Below, one piece after another: positions 16,443 through 32,128 of a DNA stretch of 32,128 bases (positions are counted from its first letter, which is position 1; each line of letters starts with the position of its first letter). Source of the DNA: Candidatus Eiseniibacteriota bacterium (GTDB taxonomy: Bacteria > Eisenbacteria > RBG-16-71-46 > JACRLI01); the NCBI GenBank assembly GCA_025351485.1, contig JANXVU010000124.1, positions 1 through 32,128 of the forward strand, in the 5' to 3' direction. A model generated the notes under the pieces. It worked only from the letters and a program-made list of their open reading frames with translations, was not told the DNA's origin and did no database searches. The position numbers and the translations under genes are program-made.

Positions 16443-17969
16443 TCAGACCAAAGCGGATTCCACGGATTTCAAGATATCATCGGCCCCGGCGAGGACCAGC
16501 TTGAGCCGTTCGGACTCCGCTCGAACTTCATTCTTCTCGGGCCCTTCGGGCAGCCCCGGTAGGTTGATGGCCACGTTGAACAAGGCGCCCCGGCCGGATG
16601 CCTGGGCCAGCAGGATGGCCACTCCAGCGTCACTTCGGGCGTTCACGTTCCCCTTTTCGGACAGCGACTTGGCGGCTGCCAGCACCTGGCAGGCCGCCCG
16701 GGCAGTTTCCAGTGGCGCCCGGGTCGCCTTCCACATGGCCGCCAGTTCGAGTGTCGCCTTGCGTGACGCCTCGATCTCGTTGCCGGCCGGCAGCTTACGG
16801 GATCGCATGACTTCCTCGAAGGAGCGGCTGTCCTCTTCCACCAGGCCCTCCAGACGGGCCCGAAGGGCCTCGCATTCGGTCCTCAGCCGGTGCATTTCCC
16901 CTTCCACCTCGGCGTACTTCTTCCTGCCCACGGTCAGGTTTGCCACCATGATCCCCAGGGAAGCCGCCAGGGAGCCCGCCAGCGCGGACACCGCGCCTCC
17001 CCCCGGGGTCGGTTCGGGGGAAGCGACCTGCGAGGCAAAGTCCTTCACGCTCGCCCCGGCGCCGCGGTCCCCCGCTTCCAGCCTGGTCTCCAGCACCTGC
17101 TGCGCGGAGAAGCCCTCCAGGCGCAGATAGTGTTCGGCTGCGGCGTAAAGCGCTTCGGCAGGAACCAGGCCCACGATCTCGGTGCCCACGACGTGCGTGC
17201 CGTGGCGCTCGGCCTCCAGCCTCACCAGGTCGAAGGCCCGATGGATCGGGGTCCCGCGGGTGTTGACCAGGTTCATGGAGACCTGGGCGAGGCCGCGGTC
17301 CTCCAGGAAGAACCCCAGCGCCTTCACGTAGCGCAGTCCCCCGGTCTGGAAGCGCACCGCCTTGGCGATTTCCCTGGCCACCCGCACGTCCGGCGTGGCC
17401 AGGTTCACGTTGTAGGCGACGAGCGGCAGCCGCGCTCCGATGGCCACCGCGCCGGCCGTGGGATGGATCTTCCGCGGGCCGAAGTCCGGGTCGCGGGCGG
17501 GATCCTTGCCGATCAGGTCGCGCAGGCCCTCGAACTGCCCCTTGCGCACGTCCGCCAGGTTTTGCCTCTCGGGCCGCGTGGCGGCGGCCTCGTACAGGAA
17601 CACCGGGATCTCGAGGTCTTCTCCCACCCGCTTTCCAAGTTGCCGGGCCAGCTCCACGCACTGCTGCTCCGTGCAGGGCCCCAGCGGAATGAACGGCACG
17701 ACGTCGGCAGCGCCCATGCGCGGGTGCTCGCCCTGGTGGACGGTGAGGTCGATCAGCTCGGCGCCCTTGCGGATTCCGCGGAAGGCGGCCTCCGCCGCCA
17801 CCTCCGGCGGCGCGACAAAGGTGATCACGCACCGGTTGTGGCTCGGATCCATCTCGCGGTCCAGCAGCTGCACGCCGGGGACCGAGCAGATCTCCTTGAC
17901 GATGGCGTCCACCACCTCCGGACGGCGCCCTTCGCTGAAGTTGGGAACACACTCGATGAGCGGTTGCAT
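16443..17969 (-). CDS. ftcD: Glutamate formimidoyltransferase / formimidoyltetrahydrofolate cyclodeaminase
   Basis: A 508-residue two-domain enzyme. The formiminotransferase part (about 1-300) begins with LIECVPNFSEG and carries the conserved His82 in HQGEHPRMGAADVVPFIPL. The cyclodeaminase part (about 330-508) has TPGGGAVSALAGSLAASLG and NVNARSDAGVAILLA. Together they transfer the formimino group of N-formimino-glutamate to tetrahydrofolate, release glutamate and convert the product to 5,10-methenyl-THF plus ammonia. Both domains are complete, as in the vertebrate enzyme; many bacteria have them on separate genes or use HutG or HutF routes. AAAGGA precedes the ATG. It starts 54 bases after hutI and completes the histidine pathway. 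Confidence 0.95.
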   Translation of the reverse strand: MQPLIECVPNFSEGRRPEVVDAIVKEICSVPGVQLLDREMDPSHNRCVITFVAPPEVAAEAAFRGIRKGAELIDLTVHQGEHPRMGAADVVPFIPLGPCTEQQCVELARQLGKRVGEDLEIPVFLYEAAATRPERQNLADVRKGQFEGLRDLIGKDPARDPDFGPRKIHPTAGAVAIGARLPLVAYNVNLATPDVRVAREIAKAVRFQTGGLRYVKALGFFLEDRGLAQVSMNLVNTRGTPIHRAFDLVRLEAERHGTHVVGTEIVGLVPAEALYAAAEHYLRLEGFSAQQVLETRLEAGDRGAGASVKDFASQVASPEPTPGGGAVSALAGSLAASLGIMVANLTVGRKKYAEVEGEMHRLRTECEALRARLEGLVEEDSRSFEEVMRSRKLPAGNEIEASRKATLELAAMWKATRAPLETARAACQVLAAAKSLSEKGNVNARSDAGVAILLAQASGRGALFNVAINLPGLPEGPEKNEVRAESERLKLVLAGADDILKSVESALV

Positions 17970-18023
17970 GGGATCCTTTCTAACAGGCTTCGGGGAGAGA
18001 TTCGATGCGCCGGGCCGCCACTC

Positions 18024-19331
18024 TCATCGGCCCGCGCGGGGCGATTCGGGCACCCGCGTCCCTTCCTTCTGGTACACCAGCCGGCCGCGCTTCCACACCG
18101 CCCGCGCCGGGCGGGAGCCCATGTGCACGAACAGCCCCGCGGGGGAATCCTCTTCCAGCAGCACCGCGTCCATCTGGAACCCCGGCTCGATCCGGCCCAG
18201 CCGGTCTCCGCGGCCCACGGCGAAGGCCGCGTTGCGGGTCACCCCGGCCAGCGCGGTCAGTGGCGGCATGCGATACCCGCCCAGCGCCAGGCTGCCCATG
18301 AGCGGCAGGTGTTCGCACGGGCAGGTGCCGGGGTTGCAGTCGGTGGCCAGCACCACCGGCAGGCCCATGTCCAGCATGACCGAGGCAGGGGCCCACGGGG
18401 CGCCCACCAGCAGCGAAGTGCCCGGGAGCAGCACCGGGATCGTGCCCCCATCCCGCATCTTTTCAAGGTCTTCGGTCCGGGCGCAGATGAGATGGTCCGC
18501 GCTCACGGCCCCCAGCTCCGCCGCCAGCCCGGCCCCTCCCAGCGCAAAAAACTCGTCGGCGTGCAGCTTCACCCGGAGCCCGTGCGAGGCGGCGGCTTCG
18601 CACATCTCGCGCGAGTCCTCCAGCTCGAACACGCCCTTCTCGCAGAACACGTCGAAGAAATCCGCGAGGCCCAGCCGGGCCACCTCGGGAATCCAGTTCC
18701 GGACCACTTCGCGCACGTAGTCCGGGCGGCGGCCCCGGAATTCGGGGCCCACCTCGTGCGCCCCCAGGAATGTGGGAACGACCTCGTAGGGACCATCGAG
18801 GTTGATGCGCGCGAGTACCTGGAGCGATTTGATCTCGGACTCCAGCGTCAGACCGTAGCCGCTCTTGACCTCCACGGTGGTGACGCCGTTTTCCAGGGAG
18901 CGCTGAAGGCGGGCGGTGGCCAGCAGACGAAGCGTCTCCGGGTCGGCCTCGCGGGTGGCCCGCACCGTGCTCAGGATGCCTTCGCCACGGGCGGCAATCT
19001 CGGCGTAGGTCACGCCCCGGAGCCGCTCTTCCCACTCGTCCTCGCGGCTGCCGGCATACAGGAGATGCGTGTGCGCGTCCACCAGTCCCGGAACCACGCA
19101 GCGCCCTTCGGCGTCATGCGCGAACGCGCCCGGAGCCAGGTCCAGTGCGGCCTCGGCCTCGCGGCTCGCGCCGGTCCAGGCGACGCGGGAGCCGGCCCAG
19201 GCCACCGCGCCGTCCTCGATCACCCCGGCGTCGCTCACGCGGCCCCCGAGTGGCCCGCTGCCTCCGGCCAGAGTCACCAGCTTTCCGGCGTGCAAGAGCA
19301 GGCCGTCGACCGGAATCCGCCCCGGTGCCAC
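18024..19331 (-). CDS. hutI: Imidazolonepropionase
   Basis: A 435-residue amidohydrolase-family enzyme that opens 4-imidazolone-5-propanoate to N-formimino-glutamate. Metal and substrate motifs are present in order: VDAHTHLLYAGSREDEW, VEVKSGYGL, TFLGAHEVG, KLHADEF, SADHL and LATDCNPGTCPCEHLP. The GTG at 19331 is chosen because it follows the hutU stop with one base between (TGACGTG) and gives a normal N-terminus. The in-frame ATG at 19391 would overlap hutU by 59 bases and add 20 unlikely residues. Third gene of hutH-hutU-hutI-ftcD. Confidence 0.94.
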   Translation of the reverse strand: MAPGRIPVDGLLLHAGKLVTLAGGSGPLGGRVSDAGVIEDGAVAWAGSRVAWTGASREAEAALDLAPGAFAHDAEGRCVVPGLVDAHTHLLYAGSREDEWEERLRGVTYAEIAARGEGILSTVRATREADPETLRLLATARLQRSLENGVTTVEVKSGYGLTLESEIKSLQVLARINLDGPYEVVPTFLGAHEVGPEFRGRRPDYVREVVRNWIPEVARLGLADFFDVFCEKGVFELEDSREMCEAAASHGLRVKLHADEFFALGGAGLAAELGAVSADHLICARTEDLEKMRDGGTIPVLLPGTSLLVGAPWAPASVMLDMGLPVVLATDCNPGTCPCEHLPLMGSLALGGYRMPPLTALAGVTRNAAFAVGRGDRLGRIEPGFQMDAVLLEEDSPAGLFVHMGSRPARAVWKRGRLVYQKEGTRVPESPRAGR

Positions 19332-19332
19332 G

Positions 19333-20991
19333 TCAGGCGTCCCGCATCGGCACGCGAACGCCGGCCCGGCGCGCGAAACCAAGGGATTCATCGTAGCCCG
19401 CGTCCGCGTGGCGCAGCACGCCCATGAGCGGATCGTTGGTGAGCACCCGCTCCAATTTGACGGCCGACTCCGCGGTTCCCTCGGCCACCGCCACCATGCC
19501 CGCGTGCAGCGAATAGCCCATGCCCACGCCGCCGCCGTGGTGCACCGAGACCCAGGATGCGCCCGAGCTGCAGCTGAGCATGGCGTTCAGGATGGGCCAA
19601 TCGGCGATGGCGTCGCTGCCGTCCTTCATGGCTTCGGTCTCGCGGTAGGGAGAGGCGACCGAGCCCGAGTCCAGGTGGTCCCGGCCGATCACGATGGGCG
19701 CGCTCACCTCGCCCTCTTCCACCAGCCGGTTCAGCACCGCTCCGAACTTCGCGCGCTCCCCCAGGCCGAGCCAGCAAATTCGCGCCGGCAGGCCCTGGAA
19801 CGCCACTCGCTCGCCCGCAAGGCGGATCCAGCGCACCAGCGACTCGTTCTCGGGAAACGTCTCCAGAATGGCCCGATCGGTGCGCTCAATGTCCCGCGGG
19901 TCGCCCGAGAGCGCGGCCCACCGGAACGGCCCCTTTCCTTCGCAAAACAGCGGGCGGATGAACGCGGGCACGAAACCCGGAAAATCAAAGGCACGCTCCA
20001 CGCCGGCCTTGAAGGCCTGCGCGCGAAGGTTGTTGCCGTAGTCGAACACCACGCTGCCCGCGCGCTGAAAGGCCAGCATGGCTTCCACGTGCCGGCCCAT
20101 GGAGGCGAAGGAGCGCTTGAGGTACTCGGCGCTGTCGCGCGCCCGCAGTTCCGTGGCCGCTTCCACCGTGAGTCCCCCCGGGATGTAGCCTGCGAGCGGA
20201 TCGTGCGCCGAAGTCTGGTCGGTGACCACGTCCGGCGCATACCCGCGCCGCACCAGCTCGGGCAGGATCTCGGAGGCGTTCCCCCGGATCCCGATCGAGA
20301 GCCCGCGCCGCTCCCGGGCGGCTTCCGCGGCCAGGGCCAGGGCCTCGTCCAGGTCGCGGGCCTCCCGGTCCAGGTAGCGCGTCTCGATGCGGCGGGCGAT
20401 GCGCGAGGGATCCACCTCCACCGCCAGGCACACCCCGTCGTTCAAGGTCACGGCCAGCGGCTGCGCCCCACCCATGCCCCCAAGCCCGGCCGTAAGCACG
20501 ACCCGCCCGGCGAGCGTGCCACCGAAGTGGCGCCGACCGCATTCGGCAAAGGTCTCGTAGGTGCCCTGCAGTATTCCCTGGGTTCCGATGTAGATCCAGC
20601 TCCCGGCGGTCATCTGCCCGTACATGGTCAGGCCCATTTTTTCCAGCCGCCAGAAATTTTCCCAGTCGGCCCATGCGGGCACCAGGTTGGAATTGGCCAG
20701 GATCACCCGCGGGGCCCACGGGTGGGTCCGGGCCACGCCGACCGGCTTTCCCGACTGGACCAGGAGCGTCTCGTCCCCTTCCAGGCGCCGCAGTTCGCGA
20801 ACGATCCCGTCGAAGCACTCCCAGTTCCGGGCGGCCTTGCCGGTGCCGCCGTACACCACCAGGTCCTCGGGGCGCTCGGCCACCTCCGGATCCAGGTTGT
20901 TGTGAAGCATTCTCAGGGCCGCTTCCTGCTGCCAGCCCTTGCAACTGATCTCCGAGCCGCGCGCGGCGCGCAGGGTGCGCGTGGTGGTCAT
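19333..20991 (-). CDS. hutU: Urocanate hydratase
   Basis: A 552-residue urocanase, which converts urocanate to imidazolonepropionate using tightly bound NAD+. Family motifs are intact: [36 protein letters not shown], the NAD-binding [37 protein letters not shown] and [11 protein letters not shown]. The length matches the family. The ATG at 20991 overlaps the hutH stop as ATGA; a much longer open frame upstream of it is the shadow of hutH. The overlap implies coupled translation with hutH. Confidence 0.97.
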   Translation of the reverse strand: MTTTRTLRAARGSEISCKGWQQEAALRMLHNNLDPEVAERPEDLVVYGGTGKAARNWECFDGIVRELRRLEGDETLLVQSGKPVGVARTHPWAPRVILANSNLVPAWADWENFWRLEKMGLTMYGQMTAGSWIYIGTQGILQGTYETFAECGRRHFGGTLAGRVVLTAGLGGMGGAQPLAVTLNDGVCLAVEVDPSRIARRIETRYLDREARDLDEALALAAEAARERRGLSIGIRGNASEILPELVRRGYAPDVVTDQTSAHDPLAGYIPGGLTVEAATELRARDSAEYLKRSFASMGRHVEAMLAFQRAGSVVFDYGNNLRAQAFKAGVERAFDFPGFVPAFIRPLFCEGKGPFRWAALSGDPRDIERTDRAILETFPENESLVRWIRLAGERVAFQGLPARICWLGLGERAKFGAVLNRLVEEGEVSAPIVIGRDHLDSGSVASPYRETEAMKDGSDAIADWPILNAMLSCSSGASWVSVHHGGGVGMGYSLHAGMVAVAEGTAESAVKLERVLTNDPLMGVLRHADAGYDESLGFARRAGVRVPMRDA

Positions 20992-22513
20992 CGCACGCCT
21001 GCCTTTCGAGGATCGGGGAGGGCCGGAAAGTCCCCGTCCAGGATGGCCTCGGCCAGCCGGTCGAGATCCCCGCCCAGGGGCCGGTCGCCCTTCAGCGCGG
21101 GCACGTACTTGCGAACCGAGTCCCGGCCCGCGCGGGTGCCTTCGGCCGGGCGCAGCGGGCGGTGGCGGTCCTGGGCCTCGGCGGCCGCCATCAGCTCGGC
21201 CGCCACCACGCGCGCGGCCAGCGGCACTGCCTGGCGCAGCTTGGTCGCGGCCACGCTGCCCATGCTCACGTGGTCCTCGGTGCCCGCGGAAGTGGGGATG
21301 GTGTCCACGCTGGCCGGATGGGCCAGGATCTTGAGCTCGGCCACCAGGGCGGCGGCGGTGTACTGCACCAGCATGAGCCCGGATTCCAGGCCGGGGTTTC
21401 GGGCCAGGAAGGCCGGCAGGCCACTGAGCTTGGGGTCCAGCAGGCGGTACGTGCGCCGCTCGCTGAAGCCGGCCATCTGGGCCACCGCGATCGCCGCCAC
21501 GTCCAGGGCGGTCGACAGCGGCTGGCCGTGGAAGTTCCCTCCGGAAAGGATCTCGGATCCAAAGATGAGCGGGTTGTCCGAGACCGCCTGCAGCTCCGAA
21601 TCCAGCGTCTGCCGCGCAAAGCGCAGACCGTCGCGCACCGCCCCGAGGACCTGGGGAACACAACGCTCGGTATAGGCGTCCTGCACCCGCCCGCAGTTGC
21701 GGTGCGAGGCCACGATGCCACTTCCACGCACCAGCGCGCGCAGCCGCGCGGCGCACTCCGCGTGCCCGCGATGCGGCCGGATGTCCGCGAAGCGGGCATC
21801 GAACGGGGTCACGCTGCCGAGCAGGGACTCGACCGACATGGCCGCCGCGAGCTCGGCCGCCATCAGGACCCGTTCGGCCCGGCACCAGGCCAGCGAACCC
21901 ACCGCCGCCATGAGCTGGGTCCCGTTGATCAAGGCCAGCCCTTCCTTGGCCTGGATCTCGACCGGCTTGAGCCCGGCCATCTTCAAGGCCTCGGCGCCGG
22001 GACGCACCGTGCGCGCGCGCCCGCAGCGGGCTTCGCCCTCTCCCACCAGCACCAGCGCCAGGTGGGCCAGAGGGGCCAGGTCGCCGCTGGCGCCCACCGA
22101 GCCGCGCAGCGGAATGACCGGCGCCACGCGCCGGTCCAGCAGCGCCAGGAGCGAGCGCACCAGTTGGGGGCGGGCCCCTGAATATCCGAAAGCCAGGGAG
22201 TGCGCCCGAAGCGCCACCATGGCCAGGCTTTCCTCATCGGTCAGCCTTTCTCCCACGCCGCAGGCGTGGCTGCGAATCAGGTTCAGCTGCAGTTGCCGCA
22301 GCTGGGCGTTCGAGATCCGGACCGTGACCAGGTCGCCAAATCCGGTGTTGATCCCGTACACCACCTTGCCACTGGAAAGCACATCCTCCACGACGCGGCG
22401 CGAGCGCCTCATGCGCGCAACCGCCGGAGCGCCCAGCCCCAGGCGAGCCTCGCCCATGGCCAGCGCCTCCACGTCCCTCGCCGTGAGCCCCTTCGATCCG
22501 GCCGCGAAGGTCT

Positions 22514-22517
<4 letters not shown>
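20988..22517 (-). CDS. hutH: Histidine ammonia-lyase
   Basis: A 509-residue lyase that deaminates histidine to urocanate, the first step of the pathway. Ala143-Ser144-Gly145 in [17 protein letters not shown] form the MIO cofactor by self-cyclisation. Catalytic Tyr54 is in [23 protein letters not shown] and SDNPLIF are also present. The GTG at 22517 has GGGAG five bases upstream and overlaps the stop of the dinG-like gene as GTGA. The ATG two bases further upstream is in another frame and stops at once. The sequence is HutH-like rather than plant PAL or TAL, and the hutU-hutI-ftcD neighbours settle this. Confidence 0.97.
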
Positions 22518-28249
<5,732 letters not shown>

Positions 28250-28253
<4 letters not shown>

Positions 28254-31200
28254 AACGTGGCCCTCATCTCGATGCGTGCATTTTCGGTGAGCCGGCCGCC
28301 GTCCGGGTGCACCCCGTGCGCGAACAGGCTGGCCTGCAGCGCGGACCGGATCTGGCAGGTCACGTTGACGTCATGCTCGAAGCGGCTGCGCAGGAACGAC
28401 CCGTAGTTGGAAAATCCCGGCTGGATTGGGCCCTCTTCCTTCACCACCACCCGGTTCGCGCGAAGCTCCACCCGGAAGCTCCCCCCCCGCGACACCGCCA
28501 CGGATGGACCCGCCTCGATCTGGCGCGAAACGGACAGCCCGTCATCGGAGTGCTCGCTGAGCCAGCGGCCCAGCGCCGCCACCGAGACGCTCGCGGACGG
28601 GGCCCACTTGAAGTTCGCATGGGAATCCACTCCGCGGCTCACGTACCCGGCAGCCCGCTCCGCCGGTCCGAGCTGCAGCCGCCGGCGGCGCAACTGCAGT
28701 TCCATTTCCGCGCTCGTGCCTCCGGCCCCCAGCAGCCGCACTCGCGCGGACTCCGCCCGCAAGCTCTTGAGCTGGATGTAGCTCGGGGACTGCCGGTCGG
28801 CGTCCCCGACCCACTCGTGGCGCACCCGCACCGATCCGTGCCCGTTGCCGTCCGTCCATTCCAGGTCCTGCCGGAAAACGGCGTTTCCCAGCAGCACATT
28901 CGGATCGTCCACCAGCGAGCCCGGCCAGGCGAACGCCGAGCTCCCGCCAATCCGCCGCGCGGACTGCGTGGACTGGGTCTCGGTGCGCGAGACCAGGCGG
29001 CGCAGCCAGCCTTCGCGCCCGGAACGCTCCCCGGAAAGTTCCAGGCGGGCGTTCAGGCTCACCTGGTTCGTGGCCCCCAGGTCGGCGCCGCTGAAGATGT
29101 GCACGCTGTAGTCGCCCCGGCCCACGTAGTTGCCCAGGCTGTCGTAGGCCCCCAGGCCCGAGCCCACGAAGCTGATCTGCCTCGCCGAACCCTGGAACCG
29201 GGTCGCGCCGATCTCGTAGTGTGCCTCGCCTTCGGCCGCGCCGCGGCGGACCAGGATCTGCAGCTGCGCGTTGCGCGAGGCGCCCAGCGAGTCGCCCACT
29301 CCCAGCACGGTTCGCTGCGCCACCGTAGACTGGAAGGAAAAGTCCGGGCTGCCGGCGTAGTTCAGCGAGAACCGCTGCGTCGATGCCCGGACGGGCGCGG
29401 CCCCGACCAGGGAAGCCGCCAGACGATCTTCCCTCCAGGACTGGAACGCTTCCGCCCCCAACCCGGCACTCCCGGTCCAGCGCGCACCGAGCCCGTAGTC
29501 GTCGTAGCCCTGGCGAACACTTCCCAGGGCGCCCACGGCCCGGTCGTGGTCCCAGTGCGCTTCCGGTCGCCAGGCGCCGGAGGTGAGCGAGATCGACAAG
29601 TTTCCGCGCCGCCGCGATCCGGACCCGGGCCCGGCCCCGGCGCTGTCGGTATTGGAAATCCGGTGCCACCGGCCGCGCAGGGCCAGCGCCCCGTCGCGGT
29701 CAAGCGAATAGACCGCCCGCCTCGCATCCCGGCGGCTGCTGGAATTCCATGAGCCCAGTTCAACGCCCACCAGCGTCCGGGCGTCCGGTCGGTAGCGCAG
29801 CGCCCCGGTCAGCACCGTGCGGCCCAGCGCGCGGTCCGCGGCGGCCAGGTTCCAATCCTCCTCGGCAAACGGCGCGAGCGTGCGGCCCGGCGGCTGGAAC
29901 CGGTTCTCCTGTCTGCGCGCGCGCAAGTCCAGCTCGATCCGCCCGGGCTTCCCCCCGCTCAACCCCGATCCGGGGGACCAGATCCCCTGCACATTCCAGG
30001 CGCTGCCCCGCTCCGAAGGCGCGTCCCGCAACACGTTGCCCTGCGCCAGGCTCACCGCCCCCTCGCCCATGAGGCGCAGGTCGCCGCTCCGGATGCTTCC
30101 ACCCAGGTCCGCGATCGCCTGCGAGCCGGGCACAGGCAACAGCCGGCCGGGAACGTAGGCCCCCTTGCCGGATCCGCGCCATGCGAACGCCAGCCCTCCG
30201 GCCACGATCGAATCGGAATAGCTTCCGCCGCCGGCCCCGGCCAGCATGAAGTCCACCTGGTATTCGCCCGAATCCCGCCCCACGTACTGGAAGTGTTGTT
30301 CCGGCGTGCCGCTCCTCAGAAGCCGATAGTCGCCCTTGCCCGTTCCCAGGAAGTGAGCCCCGCTTGTTTTCACCACCGAACCCGGAGCGGCATTCCGGAG
30401 CGAGTCCAGGTCTTCGCCGGTCAGGTTGGCCCCCACCGGGCGACTCGGATCATCCGCCTCCCGCAGCCACGCCACGTGAAGGCCGGTGCCCTGCGACCAT
30501 TGCCGATCCGATCGTGCCATGACCAGGCTCCGCCGGAACTGATCGGCCGTGAACTGGTAGTCCACCGCGATGCGCGAGCCCGGATGGATGGGACGCCTCG
30601 AAGTGAATGTCAGCGTTCCCCGGCCGTAGTCCACCGTATAGTCCGAGTTGTCGCCCCGCTTCATTCGCTCGCCGTCCAGCCACACCTGCTCGCTTCCGGC
30701 CACCACCGGGACATCCGCCCGGCCGGCGCGGTCGGTGAGCAGATAGGGGCCCTGCCGGCCCTCCTCGCCCAGGAACTGCTTCGAGAGAAATTCGCCCTTG
30801 CTGAGCGCCGCGGCCACCTCGAACGACGCGCCGCCGAGGCGGGCGTTGCCGCGCGCGCCCTGGACCGTGCGGGCGACCGATGCGTACTCTCCCGCGTCCA
30901 GTAGCAGGTCGTAGTCGCCGAGGCTCGCGCCGTAGCCGGCGCTCTTCACCTCCACCACCACTTTGTCCAGGTTGCTCAGTTCCTGTGTGCGTCCCTCCGG
31001 GGTGAGCGGTAGATTTCGGTCGGACAGGATCGCCACCACGCTCACTTCGCGCCCGATCTCCCCTCCGAGCGAAAGATCCAGCGACTGCTTCACGGCCACG
31101 TCGCGGCTGGTCGCCACCTCGAAACTGAGCGTCTTGCTCCCCGAGATTGAAAACTTGCCGAAGCCCGCCCCCGGCTCCAGGGGAGGATTGGCGATGGGAA

Positions 31201-31624
31201 GGGCGGAAGCGTTGCCCGCCGCGGGGCGCGGCTCGCTTGAAGAAGCGGGCGACCACACCGCCGGGTGCTGATAGAAGTCGGCCAGAGCGACCGGCAGGTA
31301 GCGGTAGCGAACGCGCATCCGAGTGGAGTCGGCCGGCGGGTGGAGCCACAGGAGCCGGGACGGCCCGTCCAAGACCAGATAGTCGGCTTCCGCCCGGAGG
31401 AGCCGGGAGTCCGCCCACACCGAGTCGCTGCCGCGCAGGATGAAGCGATCGGGGAGGCGGACCAGGGAGTCCGTGGAGCGGGCTCGAAAGTTGAGTTCGC
31501 GAACGCCGAGGGCGCGCTCGATCGAAGCGGCCGCGGCGGTGGAGGCCGGCGCGATCCCCGCGAAAAGGAGAAGGAAGCTAGCGAGAAGTGCCGGCCTGGA
31601 GAGCCGGGCGGTGCACCGTGACAA
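28250..31624 (-). CDS. Large outer-membrane barrel protein resembling SprA-type proteins
   Basis: An 1124-residue exported protein. The TTG at 31624 gives a clean signal peptide (MSRCTARLSRPALLASFLLL...) and has AAGGGA six bases upstream; it overlaps the end of the upstream gene by 47 bases. An open frame further upstream is only the shadow of that gene. Residues about 130-400 carry a pattern I associate with SprA-like and related FCB outer-membrane proteins: GSKTLSFEVATSRDVAVKQS, then AILSDRNLPLTPEGRTQELS, SLGDYDL, LSKGEFLSKQFLGEEGRQGP and RGDNSDYTVDYGRGTLTFTS. The remainder is long alternating barrel-like sequence ending IEMRATF. SprA itself is more than twice as long and is the type IX secretion pore, so this is a relative or look-alike. 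Stop overlaps the Omp85 gene. Confidence 0.75.
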
Positions 31625-32128
31625 ATTGCGTCCCTTCGTCCGCCACCGCGAGGGAGTCGCCCGACCAGGCCACCGCCACCGGGCGGTCGAAACTCCCGCC
31701 GTCCCAGCCGGCGAGCACCCGCAGCAGGGCGCCTTGGGGAGTGAAAATGCTGACGCGCTTGAGTCCCGGATCGGCGATGGCCAGGAGCGGCCGGCCCGAA
31801 AGGGCGATTCCCGCCGGACGGGCGGAATCCAGCAGTGAATCAGGCGCGACCTGGAATTCCGAGAGGAATGCCCCACCGGAATCCAGGTGCACCACCCGGC
31901 GCCTGGCCTCGTCCAGCACCCACAACTCGCCCTGGGCATCCGAGCACAATGCCCCGATCCGGCGAAACTGCCCCGGCCCCGCACCAAAGCCTCCGCGGAC
32001 CCCCAGCGAATCCCCCTTTGCGGACAGCACCAGCACCGACTGATTCTCGCGGTCCGAGAGATAGATCTTTCCCGAGGCGTCCACGGCGAGCGAGGACAAC
32101 CGGTGCGAGCCGAATCCCCCGCCGGTGC
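31578..32128 (-). CDS. NHL-type beta-propeller protein, C-terminal part (cut by window edge)
   Basis: About 183 C-terminal residues; the N-terminus lies beyond base 32128. Repeats of the NHL type are visible: LAVDASGKIYLSDRENQSV, then GAGPGQFRRIGALCSDAQGE with LWVLDEARRRVVHLDSGGAF, GIALSGRPLLAIADPGLKRV and VAVAWSGDSLAVADEGTQ. Each is about 45 residues, and together they form blades of a propeller that usually binds ligands or proteins. A signal peptide cannot be seen because the start is missing. Its last 47 bases overlap the SprA-like gene, so both are probably translated together. Confidence 0.88.
   Translation of the reverse strand, partial: TGGGFGSHRLSSLAVDASGKIYLSDRENQSVLVLSAKGDSLGVRGGFGAGPGQFRRIGALCSDAQGELWVLDEARRRVVHLDSGGAFLSEFQVAPDSLLDSARPAGIALSGRPLLAIADPGLKRVSIFTPQGALLRVLAGWDGGSFDRPVAVAWSGDSLAVADEGTQFVTVHRPALQAGTSR

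Noticed and set aside
31625-31987. N-terminal extension of the SprA-like protein to 31987
   Set aside because: The region is coding sequence for the NHL propeller in another frame. The TTG at 31624 gives a signal peptide and ribosome site.

Overview
This is a GC-rich bacterial window in which nearly all coding is on the minus strand. One gene (619-1656) is on the plus strand. Several traits point to a Gram-negative bacterium of the FCB type, and Candidatus Eisenbacteria is my best guess: outer-membrane barrels (an Omp85 protein, a SprA-like barrel, a TonB-receptor-like barrel), a secreted protein with a FlgD/type-A-sorting-like C-terminal domain, and short type IV pilins. The taxon is an inference from gene style, not from a marker gene.

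Layout from low to high coordinate. 1-416: the start of an ABC transporter ATPase, cut by the window edge. 619-1656: a secreted protein of unknown function. 1704-3735: a pilin island with two almost identical pilins (1754-2158, 3164-3568) flanking a divergent third (2673-3086). 3903-11038: pilB-pilT-pilC-pilS-pilR, the motor, platform and two-component regulator of a type IV pilus. 11234 to beyond 32128: a long run of tightly packed genes on the same strand. In transcription order these are an NHL-type beta-propeller protein (cut by the edge), a large SprA-like barrel, a TamA-sized Omp85 protein, ligA, a dinG-like helicase, hutH, hutU, hutI, ftcD, a TPR protein, a PHP phosphoesterase, an ECF transporter S component, a TonB-receptor-like barrel and a ComEA-like DNA-binding protein.

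How the genes work together. PilB, PilT and PilC extend and retract the pilus, and PilS/PilR regulate it. Good -24/-12 (sigma-54) elements lie upstream of pilB and of both near-identical pilins, and PilR is a sigma-54 activator. The sequence therefore suggests that PilR drives both its own operon and the pilin genes. A matching palindrome (TTGCAG-n-CYGCAA) lies about 100 bases upstream of the predicted start sites of pilB and of the pilin at 3164-3568 and is a candidate PilR site. HutH, HutU, HutI and FtcD form a complete route from histidine to glutamate plus a one-carbon folate unit. ComEA next to pilB suggests DNA uptake. The ECF component and the receptor-like barrel may be a vitamin uptake pair.

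Most notable points: the inferred PilR/sigma-54 circuit; the pilB start that the promoter implies; a series of stop-start overlaps using ATGA, GTGA, TTGA and, for ligA, apparently CTGA; and a SprA-like barrel coupled to an Omp85 protein in a window that also encodes a protein with a sorting-domain-like tail. I saw no tRNA, rRNA, CRISPR array, insertion sequence or phage gene.
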